Below, in pieces: positions 38,898 through 48,042 of a DNA stretch of 64,000 nucleotides. A model generated the notes under the pieces. The model was not told the origin of the DNA. It worked only from the letters and a program-made list of their open reading frames with translations, and ran no database searches. Numbering within the stretch: position 1 is the stretch's first letter; each line of letters starts with the position of its first letter. The position numbers and the translations under genes are program-made. The stretch spans positions 7,482-71,481 of the forward strand of contig NZ_KB898933.1 of the NCBI RefSeq assembly GCF_000377945.1, written 5' to 3'. Source of the DNA: Thioalkalivibrio sulfidiphilus (GTDB lineage Bacteria; Pseudomonadota; Gammaproteobacteria; Ectothiorhodospirales; Ectothiorhodospiraceae).

Positions 38898-39944
38898 TCA
38901 GTTCTCGTAAAGCATCAGGTCCGCCACCTCGGTGGCCCAGCGACCGAACTCCGGCACCGCGAACAGCGGCTCGCCCAGGGCCCGGTGCATGTCCATGATC
39001 ATCATTACGCCCATCTCCCGCTGCGGGAACACGCCGGCGTAGTTGAGGATGTTTCCCCAGACCACCGGCGCCTCCTGCGCCTCCCGGGCACGGATGGCGC
39101 GCCCCACCAGGGCGGCGGCCACGGCGTACTGCAGGTCGATCTCCCGGGGCGCCGGCAGGCGCTCGCCGCCGATGATGGCGTCCAGATCCGGCAGATCCTC
39201 CAGGTGGGCGAGGAAGGCGGCCAGTTCGATGCCGGCGGCCTGGCCGACACAGGCCTGCAGGGCGCCGGAGAGCAGCTCCGGCTGGCCCTCGAACTTCTGC
39301 AGGGCCCGGTGGGCGAACTCCCAGGAACGGGGCGAGGGGAAGGCCACGGGGTTATGGGCCGGGTCGAAATCGAACAGCAGGTCCGGGCGGAAACGGATGA
39401 AGGCGATGATGCGGTCGTCGATGCCGGCGCCGTAGGCCCAGGCGGCCCAGTCGTCCACGTTCAGGTCCACCTCGAAGTGGGAGAATCGGTTGGCGAGCGG
39501 CGCGGGCATGGTGTAGGTCACGCCCCGGTCGCCCTGGCGGTTGCCGGCGGCGAAGATGGCCCAGCCCTCGGGCACCTGGTAGTTGCCCAGGCGCCGGTCG
39601 AGGATCAGCTGGTAGGCGGCGGCCGAGACACTGGGAGGCGCCGAGGTGATCTCGTCCAGGAACAGGATGCCCTCGGGGCCGTGCCGCTCGGCATCGGGCA
39701 GCATGGAAGGGATGGCCCATTCCACCCGGTCGCCGTGCTTGAAGGGGATGCCGCGCAGGTCCGAAGGCTCCATCTGGGAGAGGCGGATGTCGATCAGCGG
39801 CACGCCGTGGCGGTTCGCCACCTGGGTGATCATCTGGGACTTGCCCACCCCCGGCGGGCCCCAGAGCATCACGGGGGTGTGATGCCCCGAACGGGTGCTC
39901 TGAAACTCCCGGTCCAGCACTTGCAGCAACAGCGCGGGTCGCAT
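38898..39944 (-). CDS. MoxR-family AAA+ ATPase
   Basis: Protein of 348 residues. Walker A is MLWGPPGVGKSQMI (about 26-39), Walker B is GILFLDEITSAP, and sensor-1 is IFAAGNRQGD, with an arginine-finger region near APLANRFSHFEVD. The ribosome site AGGAGC is close to the ATG. MoxR proteins work with VWA-domain partners to mature enzyme complexes; the partner is the next gene, 13 bases on. Closeness to dsrS suggests a possible role in sulfur metabolism, an inference only. Confidence 0.9.
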   Translation of the reverse strand: MRPALLLQVLDREFQSTRSGHHTPVMLWGPPGVGKSQMITQVANRHGVPLIDIRLSQMEPSDLRGIPFKHGDRVEWAIPSMLPDAERHGPEGILFLDEITSAPPSVSAAAYQLILDRRLGNYQVPEGWAIFAAGNRQGDRGVTYTMPAPLANRFSHFEVDLNVDDWAAWAYGAGIDDRIIAFIRFRPDLLFDFDPAHNPVAFPSPRSWEFAHRALQKFEGQPELLSGALQACVGQAAGIELAAFLAHLEDLPDLDAIIGGERLPAPREIDLQYAVAAALVGRAIRAREAQEAPVVWGNILNYAGVFPQREMGVMMIMDMHRALGEPLFAVPEFGRWATEVADLMLYEN

Positions 39945-40212
39945 GACGCTCCTCAGGCAAAAAACTTGATCAAACCGATGAGACTACCGGAGGAGCAGCG
40001 CCCGCCGCAAAACCACATGGGAGAGGGTCGCACTACCCATTGGGGATAGACGGGGTCCCTGCACCAGGGCCGTGCAGGGATGGGGCATTGCCGCCCGGTT
40101 TCGTGCACGGCGGCCCGGCAATGCGCCGTCTGCCCCGAAAAACGCGCCGCTCATCCAGCCCGCATCTTGCTGTGGGTATCGGTGAGACACACAACCACAA
40201 CAGGGATGCCCC

Positions 40213-42051
40213 ATGCTCCAACTCCTACGCCCATTGACCCTGCTTGGCGCCTTCAACCCCGACACCGTCAGCAACAAGGCACCGCCCGCCGACCCGGTCC
40301 CCGTCGACAGCGCTTCGGTCAGACCCGAACCCCTGCCCGTGCCATCCGCCGTGCAACTCATGGCCCTGGCCCGACGCCTGCTGGAACACGCGGAACAGGG
40401 CAGTGCCAGCCTGGCCCAGCGCATGGACGAGATGGACCAGCGCTCCAGCACGCTGAAGATCGCCCTGGATGCGGCGGAATCCCAGATGCAGCAAAGCCTG
40501 GGCTCGGCGGAGGCCCTGGAGGGCGAGATCGCCACCGGCGTGCAGGACACCCAGCGCCACATTGGTGAGGGACTCGCCCGCATCGACGGGGAACTCACCC
40601 GCCGGCTGGCCGAAACCACGCAGATCGTCTCCCTCATCGAGGGCATCGCCAACGAGCTCAACCTGCTGGCCATCAACGCGGCCATCGAGGCCGCCCACGC
40701 GGAGCGTTACGGGGCCACCTTCGGCGTGGTGGCGGAGCGCATCCGGGAGCTGGCGGGATCGACCCGCAGCCATGCCCAACGCATCAAGGAACAGCTGGAA
40801 TTCAGCGACCTGCACGAGGCCCTCGAACGCTTCCAGCAGGACACGGGAGACACCCTGGGCGCGCTGGCCGACAGCACCTCGGCATCTACCCGCCGGCAAC
40901 TGGGCAATTTCCAGCACATGCACGCGCACCTGCAATCGGTGCGGGACAACAACAAGGTGATCTTCGAGGTGCTGGGCCAGAGCCAGTCGGCGGTGGAGCG
41001 GGTCGCGGGCAAGACCCGCTGGAGCCGGTCGCTGCTCGCCGAGGGCACGACCGCGCTGGAACAGGGCGGCGAGCCGGCCCTCACCCGCCTGCTGCAGGAC
41101 CGGGATCTGCTGCGCGCACCGGACTTCGACCGCCTGGCCGAGATCCGCCGGCGCGGCGTGCTCCGGGTGGCCATCGAGCCAGACTTCAAGGGCCTGTCCT
41201 TCAGGCGCCGTCCCGGCGACCCCCTGCAGGGCCTGGATGCGGACTACGCCCGGGCCTTCGCCCGCTGGCTCGGCGTGGAGTGCCAGTTCCTGGAGTGCCC
41301 CTGGGACCAGTGCACCGAACTGCTGGCCGCTGGCCGTGCCCCGGGAGAACCGGAGGCGGATCTGGTGTGGAGCGCCCTGCCCCCCAATGCCAGCTACCGT
41401 GACGTGGCCTTCTCGGAATCCTATACCTACCTGCCCTATGCCCTGGCCCGGCGCAAGGGGGATACCCGCATCAGCGGCATCGCCGACCTGGAGGGACGGG
41501 TGCTGGGCTGCATCAACGACCCGGCCGCCTTCGACACCCTGGCCGGCGCGGGCCTGCGCTGGCCGGCCAACCAGGACCAGCCAGGAGGCCGGGTGCGGCT
41601 GGCCAACCTGGTGGCCTACTCCGACCAGGGGCGCATCCACGACTGCCTGGCGGATGGTCTGGTGGACGCCTTCGCGGTGGACCGGCCCATCTACTGGTGG
41701 GCCTGTTACGGTGAGGACAGCCCCTGGCGCGGACAGATCGAACTGCTGCCTGCCCCCATCAGCGCCACCCCCTGGTACTACGCCGCGGGGGTGTCGGCAG
41801 AGCCCTCCGGCTATCACCTGCTGGCGGCGCTGAACCGTTTCATTGGCGAGTTCCGGGGCAGCCCGGAACGCCGCGCCATCGAGCAGCGCTGGCAGGGCCA
41901 GGTGCTCGACGGCACCCAGAGTTACCGGCAGGAACCCGGCGACCTGCCGGGGGAAGCGGAGTTGCGAAAGCGCTACCTGGAGCATTGCCAGAGACTCGGC
42001 ATCGAGCCCAGGCCTGCGGAGGATGCCGATCCGCGGCGACTGTCCGCCTGA
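40213..42051 (+). CDS. Soluble chemoreceptor-type signalling domain fused to C-terminal substrate-binding domain
   Basis: Protein of 612 residues. Residues about 45-285 are a helical MCP signalling region whose hairpin tip (145-182) is well conserved: IANELNLLAINAAIEAA then YGATFGVVAERIRELAGST. Residues about 314-565 are a family-3 solute-binding domain (RGVLRVAIEPDFKGLSFRR, GLDADYARAFARWLGV, AFSESYTYLPYALARRKGD). No signal peptide or transmembrane helix is seen, although residues 1-14 are hydrophobic, so both parts appear cytoplasmic. The order is the reverse of common receptors, where the sensor is N-terminal and periplasmic. No che gene is nearby. Ligand unknown. Confidence 0.82.
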   Translation: MLQLLRPLTLLGAFNPDTVSNKAPPADPVPVDSASVRPEPLPVPSAVQLMALARRLLEHAEQGSASLAQRMDEMDQRSSTLKIALDAAESQMQQSLGSAEALEGEIATGVQDTQRHIGEGLARIDGELTRRLAETTQIVSLIEGIANELNLLAINAAIEAAHAERYGATFGVVAERIRELAGSTRSHAQRIKEQLEFSDLHEALERFQQDTGDTLGALADSTSASTRRQLGNFQHMHAHLQSVRDNNKVIFEVLGQSQSAVERVAGKTRWSRSLLAEGTTALEQGGEPALTRLLQDRDLLRAPDFDRLAEIRRRGVLRVAIEPDFKGLSFRRRPGDPLQGLDADYARAFARWLGVECQFLECPWDQCTELLAAGRAPGEPEADLVWSALPPNASYRDVAFSESYTYLPYALARRKGDTRISGIADLEGRVLGCINDPAAFDTLAGAGLRWPANQDQPGGRVRLANLVAYSDQGRIHDCLADGLVDAFAVDRPIYWWACYGEDSPWRGQIELLPAPISATPWYYAAGVSAEPSGYHLLAALNRFIGEFRGSPERRAIEQRWQGQVLDGTQSYRQEPGDLPGEAELRKRYLEHCQRLGIEPRPAEDADPRRLSA

Positions 42052-42075
42052 GCTGCCGGCGCGCCCTGACAACCC

Positions 42076-42091
42076 CCGGCCACAAGGCCGG
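42076..42091. terminator. Hairpin between convergent MCP-like gene and lnt
   Basis: CCGGCC, a 4-base loop ACAA and GGCCGG form a compact hairpin in the 40-bp gap. It ends exactly at the lnt stop codon. There is no T-tract on either side, so termination strength is uncertain. Confidence 0.5.
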
Positions 42092-43615
42092 TCAGGCCCG
42101 CAGCCAGCGGCGTCCCAGCAAGCCCACGGCCAGCAGGACCAGGCTGAGCCACACCGCCACGCTGTTGCCCCACAGGGCAAAGGGCGTGCGCCCGGTGCGC
42201 GGCTGGGCGTGGGCCGTGAGCACGTCCACCTCGAACTGGGGCGAGGTGGCGATCAGCTCGCCGCGGTGACCGATCACGGCGGACACGCCGGTGTTGGTGG
42301 CGCGCAGCATGTCGCGCCCGGTCTCGAGCGAACGCATGCGCGCGATCTCCAGGTGCTGGTGGGGGGCGATGGAATCGCCGAACCAGGCATCGTTGCTCAC
42401 GTTGATCAGCAACTTCGCCTCGGGCAGGGCATCGATCACCTGCCCGCCGAAGGCATCCTCGTAGCACACGGACATGCCCACGGGCAGATCGCCCACGTAC
42501 ATGAGCGGACGCCAGCTGCCCTTGGAGAGATCCGACATGGGGATCTCCAGCCAGTCATTCAGCCACATGAGCAGGCCCCTCAGGGGCAGGTACTCGCCGA
42601 ACGGCACCAGGTGGCGCTTGTGGTAGGCGGCGGGTTCCGCGGTGGCATGCACGATGCTGTTGTACATGGCGCCGGTCTCGAAGTCGTAGACGAAGATGCC
42701 GGTGATCAGCGCCCCGCCCCGGGCCTCCACCGCATCGGCCAGTTCCATCATCGGCTCGTGGACCTCGTGATAGAAGGCGGGGATGGCCGTCTCGGGCCAC
42801 AGCACGATGTCCACGGCTTCGGCCTCGTCCAGGACCTTTCGAGTGAGCCCGCCGTAGAGCGCCAGGGCCTCATCGATGCTATCCGGACCCCACTTCTCCT
42901 CCTGGGCCACGTTGCCCTGGATGAGATGCACGGCTAGCAGCCCCCCCTCGGGCCGGGTCCAGTCCACCCGGGCAAGCCCCAGGCCCGCGAGCCACAGGCA
43001 CAGCACGGCGGCTGCGCCCACGCCCAGGACCCGGGGTGTCCAGCGCACCAGGGCCCAGGCCAGCAGCCCGGCCATGAGTGCGGCCACCAAGCTCGCGCCG
43101 TAGGCACCCACCACCGGCACGTAGCCGGCCAGGGCCGTATCCACCTGGGCGGTGCCCAGCAGCAGCCAGGGGAAGCCGGTGAGGAACCAGCCCCGCCACC
43201 ATTCCCACAGCACCCAGGCGGCCGGGAAACACAGCACCAGGGCCGCAACCGGCAGGCGCGGGGCGAAGCGGGCCAGCAGGTAGCCGAGCAGCGCCGGATA
43301 CAGGGCCAGCACCGCCACGAACAGGGCGGTGATCAGGGCCGCCAGGGGCGCGATGGCGGAACCGAACAGGTGCAGGCTGTAATAGATCCAGGACACCCCC
43401 GCGCCGAACATCCCCAGACCGAACAGGTAGCCCCGCCACGCGGCCCGGCCCGGCGCCTGGTCCCACCACAGCAGGAACAGCGCCGCCGGCGCCAGCACGG
43501 CGAACACGCGCAGTTCATAGGGGGCGAAGGCCAGGCTCAGCGACACGCCCGCGACGAGGGCCAGGAGGTGGCCGAGACGGGGATGGGTCTCGAGGAAGGA
43601 GATGACCGGGTTCAT
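42092..43615 (-). CDS. lnt: Apolipoprotein N-acyltransferase
   Basis: Inner-membrane enzyme that adds the third acyl chain to lipoproteins. Protein of 507 residues from the ATG at 43615; 34 further in-frame residues upstream are not conserved. About six to eight N-terminal membrane segments are followed by a periplasmic nitrilase-like domain. The triad is visible: Glu in VLWPETAIPAF, Lys in YHKRHLVPFGEYLP and Cys in GMSVCYEDAFGG. It lies downstream of corC as in many gammaproteobacteria, but with a 395-bp repeat-filled gap. Confidence 0.96.
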   Translation of the reverse strand: MNPVISFLETHPRLGHLLALVAGVSLSLAFAPYELRVFAVLAPAALFLLWWDQAPGRAAWRGYLFGLGMFGAGVSWIYYSLHLFGSAIAPLAALITALFVAVLALYPALLGYLLARFAPRLPVAALVLCFPAAWVLWEWWRGWFLTGFPWLLLGTAQVDTALAGYVPVVGAYGASLVAALMAGLLAWALVRWTPRVLGVGAAAVLCLWLAGLGLARVDWTRPEGGLLAVHLIQGNVAQEEKWGPDSIDEALALYGGLTRKVLDEAEAVDIVLWPETAIPAFYHEVHEPMMELADAVEARGGALITGIFVYDFETGAMYNSIVHATAEPAAYHKRHLVPFGEYLPLRGLLMWLNDWLEIPMSDLSKGSWRPLMYVGDLPVGMSVCYEDAFGGQVIDALPEAKLLINVSNDAWFGDSIAPHQHLEIARMRSLETGRDMLRATNTGVSAVIGHRGELIATSPQFEVDVLTAHAQPRTGRTPFALWGNSVAVWLSLVLLAVGLLGRRWLRA

Positions 43616-43685
43616 CGGATCAGGCACGGGTTCGGATTCGGCCGGTAGTGTACCGGATGGGCGTGAAGGCAGGATAAAAGCCCTC

Positions 43686-44007
43686 AACGCAAAGACACGA
43701 AGACGCCAAGAACGCAAAAAAGCTCAATTGATGCTGATAAAAAACCCGGTACAAAGCTCCGTAGGATGGGCAAAGCAACGCGTGCCCATGCCGGCAGGGT
43801 CTGATGGGTGCGCTGCGCTTCACCCATCCTACGTGCCACGCTGAAACAAAAAACCCCATCCTCTCACGGAGCCACAGAGGCACGGAGAAAAGGCGTTACG
43901 TTCAAAAAGCCTTCCCCGTGGCTCCGTGCCCCCGTGAGAGAACAAGCTTTTGGCTTTTTCAGAAGTTCCCTTCACGTCTTGGCGTCTTCGCGACTTTGCG
44001 TCGAGGG
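43686..44007. repeat. Nested triple inverted repeat in the corC-lnt gap
   Basis: Outer arms at 43686-43720 and 43970-44007 are octamers (ACGCAAAG, ACACGAAG, ACGCCAAG) and their complements. Inside lies a GTAGGATGGG inverted repeat (43760-43776 with 43817-43833). Next to it, still inside the outer arms, is a third pair (43861-43887 with 43914-43940) built on CTCACGGAGCCAC and its complement. Together they fill almost the whole 395-bp intergenic region; no gene is seen in it. Confidence 0.9.
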
Positions 44008-44010
44008 CCT

Positions 44011-44880
44011 TTACTCCCCGTCCACCGACGGCTCCACATCCTCCCGAAGCCGCATCTCCAGCAGGTGCACGCGGCGGTTGTCGGCGCGCAGGACGCGCAC
44101 CTGGAAGCGGTCGAACACCAGTTCGTCGCCGCGCTTGGGCACGTGGCCGAAGCGGTTGACTACCAGGCCGCCGATGGTGTCGAACTCCTCCTCGCTGTAG
44201 TCGGTGGAAAAGTACTGGTTGAACTCGTCGATGGGGGTGAGCGCCTTGACCGTATAGCGGCCGCTGGGGTGGCGCATGATGTGGGTGAGGTAGTCCTCGA
44301 TGTCGTGCTCATCGTCGATCTCGCCGACGATCTGCTCCAGCACGTCCTCGATGGTCACCAGCCCCGCCACGCCGCCGTACTCGTCCACCACGATGGCCAT
44401 GTGGTTGCGGCTGTTGCGGAACTCCTTGAGCAGCACGTTCAGACGCTTGCTCTCGGGCACGAACACCGCCGGGCGCAGCACGTCGCGCATGTCGAAGTCT
44501 TCGGTGTTGCCGTCCACGAAATAGCGCAGCAGGTCCTTGGCCAGCAGGATGCCCAGCACCTCGTCGCGGCTGTCGCCCACCACCGGAAAACGGGAATGGG
44601 CCGACTCGGTGATCACCGGCAGGATGTCCATCAGCTGCCCGTCGCCGCGCACCACATCCATCTGCGCCCGGGGCACCATGATGTCGCGCACCTGCATCTC
44701 GGCCACCTGCAGCACGCCCTCGATCATGCCCAGGGCATCCGGGTCCAGGATGTCCCGCTGGTGCGCGCTGCGCAGCAGGTCGATGAGCTGCGCCCGGTCC
44801 CGGGGCTCGCCGGTGAAGGCAAGACTCAGGCGTTCCAGCCAGTTCCTCAGGGGCGGTGCGTTTCTTGATTTGTCGTTCAT
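44011..44880 (-). CDS. corC: CorC/HlyC-family CBS protein
   Basis: Protein of 289 residues. Two CBS domains: VRDIMVPRAQMDVVRGDGQLMDIL at about 63-86 and the second around FDMRDVLRPAVFVPESKRLNVLL. A CorC_HlyC C-terminal domain (YTVKALTPIDEFNQYF, then FGHVPKRGDEL) follows. No transmembrane domain, as in the short CorC form. In Enterobacteria CorC is linked to magnesium/cobalt efflux and envelope homeostasis. It belongs to the conserved miaB-phoH-ybeY-corC-lnt run. Confidence 0.93.
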   Translation of the reverse strand: MNDKSRNAPPLRNWLERLSLAFTGEPRDRAQLIDLLRSAHQRDILDPDALGMIEGVLQVAEMQVRDIMVPRAQMDVVRGDGQLMDILPVITESAHSRFPVVGDSRDEVLGILLAKDLLRYFVDGNTEDFDMRDVLRPAVFVPESKRLNVLLKEFRNSRNHMAIVVDEYGGVAGLVTIEDVLEQIVGEIDDEHDIEDYLTHIMRHPSGRYTVKALTPIDEFNQYFSTDYSEEEFDTIGGLVVNRFGHVPKRGDELVFDRFQVRVLRADNRRVHLLEMRLREDVEPSVDGE

Positions 44881-44890
44881 AAAGGAAAGC

Positions 44891-45008
44891 GTCAGATACA
44901 AGTTACAAGAGACAAGAGGCAAGATCGGGGCCGCGTGACTTCGACAAGCTCTGTGTCGACTCCGGGGCCTTTTCTTGTCTCTTGCCTCTTGTAACTTGTC
45001 TCTGATCC
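44891..45008. repeat. Inverted heptamer element, GAGACAA/GTTACAA family
   Basis: The left arm (44891-44926) has GATACAA, GTTACAA, GAGACAA, GAGGCAA. The right arm (44974-45008), read on the minus strand, has GAGACAA, GTTACAA, GAGGCAA, GAGACAA. The loop is GC-rich with a small GTCGAC palindrome. It fills the ybeY-corC gap. Confidence 0.92.
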
Positions 45009-45009
45009 T

Positions 45010-45459
45010 TTATTCATAGGGATTTTCATAACCGAGCCCGGACAGTATCTCTTTTTCGAGGGCCTCCATGCGGGCCGCATCAAAGTCTTCGATGTGGTCG
45101 TGGCCCTGCAGATGCAGCATGCCGTGGATCACCATGTGGGCCCAGTGGGCCTCGGCGGTCTTGCCCTGCTCGGCGGCCTCGCGCAGTACCACCGGGGCGC
45201 AGATCACCAGGTCGCCCAGGTGGCCCTCGGCGAACTCCGGGGGCGCCTCGAAGGGAAAGGACAGTACGTTGGTCGGGCCCTGCTTGTGACGGTAGGTGCC
45301 GTTGAGTTCGGCACTCTCGGCCTCGTCCACCACGCGGATCACCACCGAGGCCTCGTCCTCATCGCCCTGCCAAGCGGCAGTGGCCCAGCGCTCCAGGGAC
45401 GCCTCGACAGGGATGTCCGCGGCCTCGCTGGCCAGCTGGATCTCGGTGTGCAGCGCCAT
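45010..45459 (-). CDS. ybeY: Endoribonuclease YbeY
   Basis: rRNA maturation factor of 149 residues, single-strand endoribonuclease for 16S 3' processing. The start is the ATG at 45459, nine bases after the phoH stop; a much longer in-frame reading only shadows phoH. The zinc motif is [11 protein letters not shown], with the family's usual Tyr replaced by His. [13 protein letters not shown] is the other conserved block. Coupled with phoH as usual. Confidence 0.93.
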   Translation of the reverse strand: MALHTEIQLASEAADIPVEASLERWATAAWQGDEDEASVVIRVVDEAESAELNGTYRHKQGPTNVLSFPFEAPPEFAEGHLGDLVICAPVVLREAAEQGKTAEAHWAHMVIHGMLHLQGHDHIEDFDAARMEALEKEILSGLGYENPYE

Positions 45460-45467
45460 GGCGTTGC

Positions 45468-46472
45468 TCAGTCCCCGCCCTTCTTCTCGTCTTTCTCGTA
45501 GGCCTCGATGATCCGCTGCACCAGCGGATGACGCACCACGTCCCGGGAAGTGAAGAACGTGAAGCTCACGCCATTCACGTCCTTGAGCACCTCGATCACG
45601 TGGCGCAGGCCGGACTGGCGATGATGCGGCAGGTCCGTCTGGGTGACGTCGCCGTTGACCACCGCCGTGGAGCCGAAACCGATGCGGGTGAGGAACATCT
45701 TCATCTGCTCGGTGGTGGTGTTCTGGGCCTCGTCCAGGATCACGAAGGCATCGTTGAGGGTGCGCCCGCGCATGTAGGCGAGCGGCGCCACCTCGATGAC
45801 GTTGCGCTCCATGAGCTTGGCCACGGTGTCGAAGCCCAGCATCTCGTAGAGGGCGTCGTACATGGGGCGCAGGTAGGGATCGATCTTCTGGGCCAGGTCC
45901 CCGGGCAGGAAGCCCAGGCGCTCGCCCGCCTCCACCGCCGGGCGTACCAGCACCAGGCGGCGCACCCGGTCGGTCTCCAGGGCCTCCACGGCAGCGGCCA
46001 CGGCCAGGTAGGTCTTGCCGGTGCCGGCGGGGCCGACGCCGAAGTTGAGGTCGTGGCTGCGGATGTGCCTGAGGTAGCGCATCTGGTTCGCGCCCCGGCC
46101 GCGGATGATGCCCTTGCGCAGATGCAGGGCCATGTCCTCCGGCGCCTGCGCCTCGGTCCGCTCCAGCAGCCGGTCCACGCCGGACTCCTGCAGGTGCAGG
46201 TGCACCCGCTGGGGCGACAGGGTCTCGCGGGCGGTGTCCCGGTACAGGTCCTTGAGCAGTTCCGCCGCCGCCTGGGCGGGGCGGGGATCGCCGATCACGT
46301 TGAAGTGGTTGCCGCGGCTGTTGATCTCCACACCCAGGCGCTGCTCCAACAGACGCAGGTGCTCGTCGAACTGACCGCACAGGTTGGCGAGCCGCAGGTT
46401 GTCCGCCGGCTCCAGGACGATTTCCAGGGTGACGGGCAGATCGGCAGGGGCAGGGTCGGGGGAAGGATTCAA
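45468..46472 (-). CDS. ybeZ: PhoH-family ATPase (YbeZ)
   Basis: Protein of 334 residues. A KH-like N-terminal part ([17 protein letters not shown]) precedes the PhoH ATPase core: Walker [34 protein letters not shown], and Walker [13 protein letters not shown]. It works with YbeY in ribosome and RNA processing. The only upstream start in frame is TTG at 46472 with a weak ribosome site; its leader region is next to a GATTCAA array. Confidence 0.93.
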   Translation of the reverse strand: MNPSPDPAPADLPVTLEIVLEPADNLRLANLCGQFDEHLRLLEQRLGVEINSRGNHFNVIGDPRPAQAAAELLKDLYRDTARETLSPQRVHLHLQESGVDRLLERTEAQAPEDMALHLRKGIIRGRGANQMRYLRHIRSHDLNFGVGPAGTGKTYLAVAAAVEALETDRVRRLVLVRPAVEAGERLGFLPGDLAQKIDPYLRPMYDALYEMLGFDTVAKLMERNVIEVAPLAYMRGRTLNDAFVILDEAQNTTTEQMKMFLTRIGFGSTAVVNGDVTQTDLPHHRQSGLRHVIEVLKDVNGVSFTFFTSRDVVRHPLVQRIIEAYEKDEKKGGD

Positions 46473-46526
46473 GAGGCCAGGATTACCGGGAATTGAGGGC
46501 TATGGAAGGATTATAGAACGCAAGGC

Positions 46527-46603
46527 GATTCAAGATTCAAGATTCAAAGGGAAAATCTACCCCTTCAACCCACTTTGAATATTGAATCTTGAATATTGAA
46601 TTC
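46527..46603. repeat. Inverted heptamer element, GATTCAA family
   Basis: The left arm (46527-46551) has three ATTCAAG-type units and AGGG. The right arm (46569-46603), read on the minus strand, has ATTCAAT, ATTCAAG, ATTCAAT, ATTCAAA. The 17-bp loop contains CCCCTT. The right arm is coding for the last 12 residues of MiaB, and the left arm is in the phoH leader. Confidence 0.93.
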
Positions 46604-47926
46604 GGCGTCAAGCCGCCCCCTCAGGGAATTGGCCAGCGCCTCGGTGATGCGCACCTCCACGAACCGGCCCGCCAGTTCCGCTGCGCCGTCGAAATTGACC
46701 ACCCGGTTGTTGGCGGTGCGCCCGGCCATCTGGGCGGGATCCTTCTTCGACGGTCCTTCCACCAGGATGCGCTGAAGGCTGCCCACCATGGACTGGCTGA
46801 TGGCCTGGGCCATCTCGTTGATGCGCGCCTGCAGGCGCGCCAGGCGTGCCTTCTTCACCTCCAGGGGCACGTCGTCCTGCAGGGAGGACGCGGGCGTGCC
46901 GGGGCGGCGGCTGTAGATGAAGCTGAAGGACTGGTCGAAGCCCACTTGCTCGATCAGTTCCATGGTGGCCTCGAAATCGGCATCGGTCTCGCCGGGGAAG
47001 CCGACGATGAAGTCCGAGGACAGGGAGATGTCCGGTCGGGCCTCCCGCAGGCGGCGGATCTTGGACTTGTATTCCAGCGCCGTGTGGCCGCGCTTCATGG
47101 CGGCCAGGATGCGGTCGGAGCCGCTCTGCACCGGCAGGTGCACGTGGCTCACCAGCTCCGGCACCTCGGCGAAGGCCCGGATCAGACTGTCGGAGAACTC
47201 CACCGGGTGGGAGGTGGTGAAGCGGATGCGCTCGATGCCGTCCACGGCCGCCACGTAGTGGATCAGCAGGGCCAGGTCGGCGATCTCGCCGTCGTGCATG
47301 GGACCCCGGTAGGCGTTGACGTTCTGCCCCAGCAGGTTGATCTCGCGCACCCCCTGGGCGGCCAGCTGGGCCACCTCGGCGAGCACGTCGTCGAAGGGCC
47401 GGCTGATCTCCTCGCCCCGGGTGTAGGGCACCACGCAGAAGGTGCAGTACTTGGAGCAGCCTTCCATGATGGACACGAAGGCCGAGGGGCCCTCGGCCCG
47501 GGGCTCGGGCAGGCGGTCGAACTTCTCGATCTCCGGAAAGGAGATGTCCACCACCGGCAGGCCCTTGAGGCGCGCCGAGCGCACCATCTCCGGCAGCCGG
47601 TGCAGGGTCTGGGGGCCGAACACCACGTCCACGAAGGGCGCCCGTTCGCGCAGGGCCTCGCCTTCCTGGCTGGCCACGCAGCCGCCCACCCCGATCACCA
47701 CCCCCGGACGGGCCTCTTTCAGGGCGCGCCAGCGGCCCAGCAGGGAGAACACCTTCTCCTGGGCCTTCTCGCGGATGGAGCAGGTGTTGAGCAGCAGCAC
47801 ATCCGCCTGCTCCGGGTCATCGGTCAGCACCATGCCCTCGGACTCACGCAGCACGTCCAGCATCTTGCCGGAGTCGTACTCGTTCATCTGGCAACCATGG
47901 GTCTGGATGTATACCTTGCTGCTCAT
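46565..47926 (-). CDS. miaB: tRNA-2-methylthio-N6-dimethylallyladenosine synthase
   Basis: Radical-SAM methylthiotransferase that completes ms2i6A37 in tRNA. Protein of 453 residues from the ATG at 47926. The N-terminal UPF0004 domain has Cys in [17 protein letters not shown] and GVGGCVAS. The radical-SAM cluster is [20 protein letters not shown] domain follows ([24 protein letters not shown]). The final 12 residues [12 protein letters not shown] are encoded by a GATTCAA repeat arm rather than family sequence. Confidence 0.96.
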   Translation of the reverse strand: MSSKVYIQTHGCQMNEYDSGKMLDVLRESEGMVLTDDPEQADVLLLNTCSIREKAQEKVFSLLGRWRALKEARPGVVIGVGGCVASQEGEALRERAPFVDVVFGPQTLHRLPEMVRSARLKGLPVVDISFPEIEKFDRLPEPRAEGPSAFVSIMEGCSKYCTFCVVPYTRGEEISRPFDDVLAEVAQLAAQGVREINLLGQNVNAYRGPMHDGEIADLALLIHYVAAVDGIERIRFTTSHPVEFSDSLIRAFAEVPELVSHVHLPVQSGSDRILAAMKRGHTALEYKSKIRRLREARPDISLSSDFIVGFPGETDADFEATMELIEQVGFDQSFSFIYSRRPGTPASSLQDDVPLEVKKARLARLQARINEMAQAISQSMVGSLQRILVEGPSKKDPAQMAGRTANNRVVNFDGAAELAGRFVEVRITEALANSLRGRLDAEFNIQDSIFKVG

Positions 47927-47952
47927 GTGTGCTGAATGACCAAAAAGCGTGA

Positions 47953-48028
47953 GTCCGCAAATGCACGCAAAATCAACGCGAATAAGACCAGTGCTCTCTT
48001 TCGCGTCCATTCGCGTTCATTTGCGGAC
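47953..48028. repeat. Inverted repeat, CCGCAAATG/ACGCGAAT family
   Basis: The left arm (47953-47983) begins GTCCGCAAATGCACGC and the right arm (47999-48028) ends in the complement of GTCCGCAAATGAACGC. Internal units are 9-10 bp. It lies in the 116-bp gap between ssb and miaB. Confidence 0.88.
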
Positions 48029-48042
48029 CCATTACAGGTTTT

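Noticed and set aside
45010-46380. 456-residue protein including YbeY
   Set aside because: The N-terminal part is phoH read in another frame; ybeY begins at 45459.
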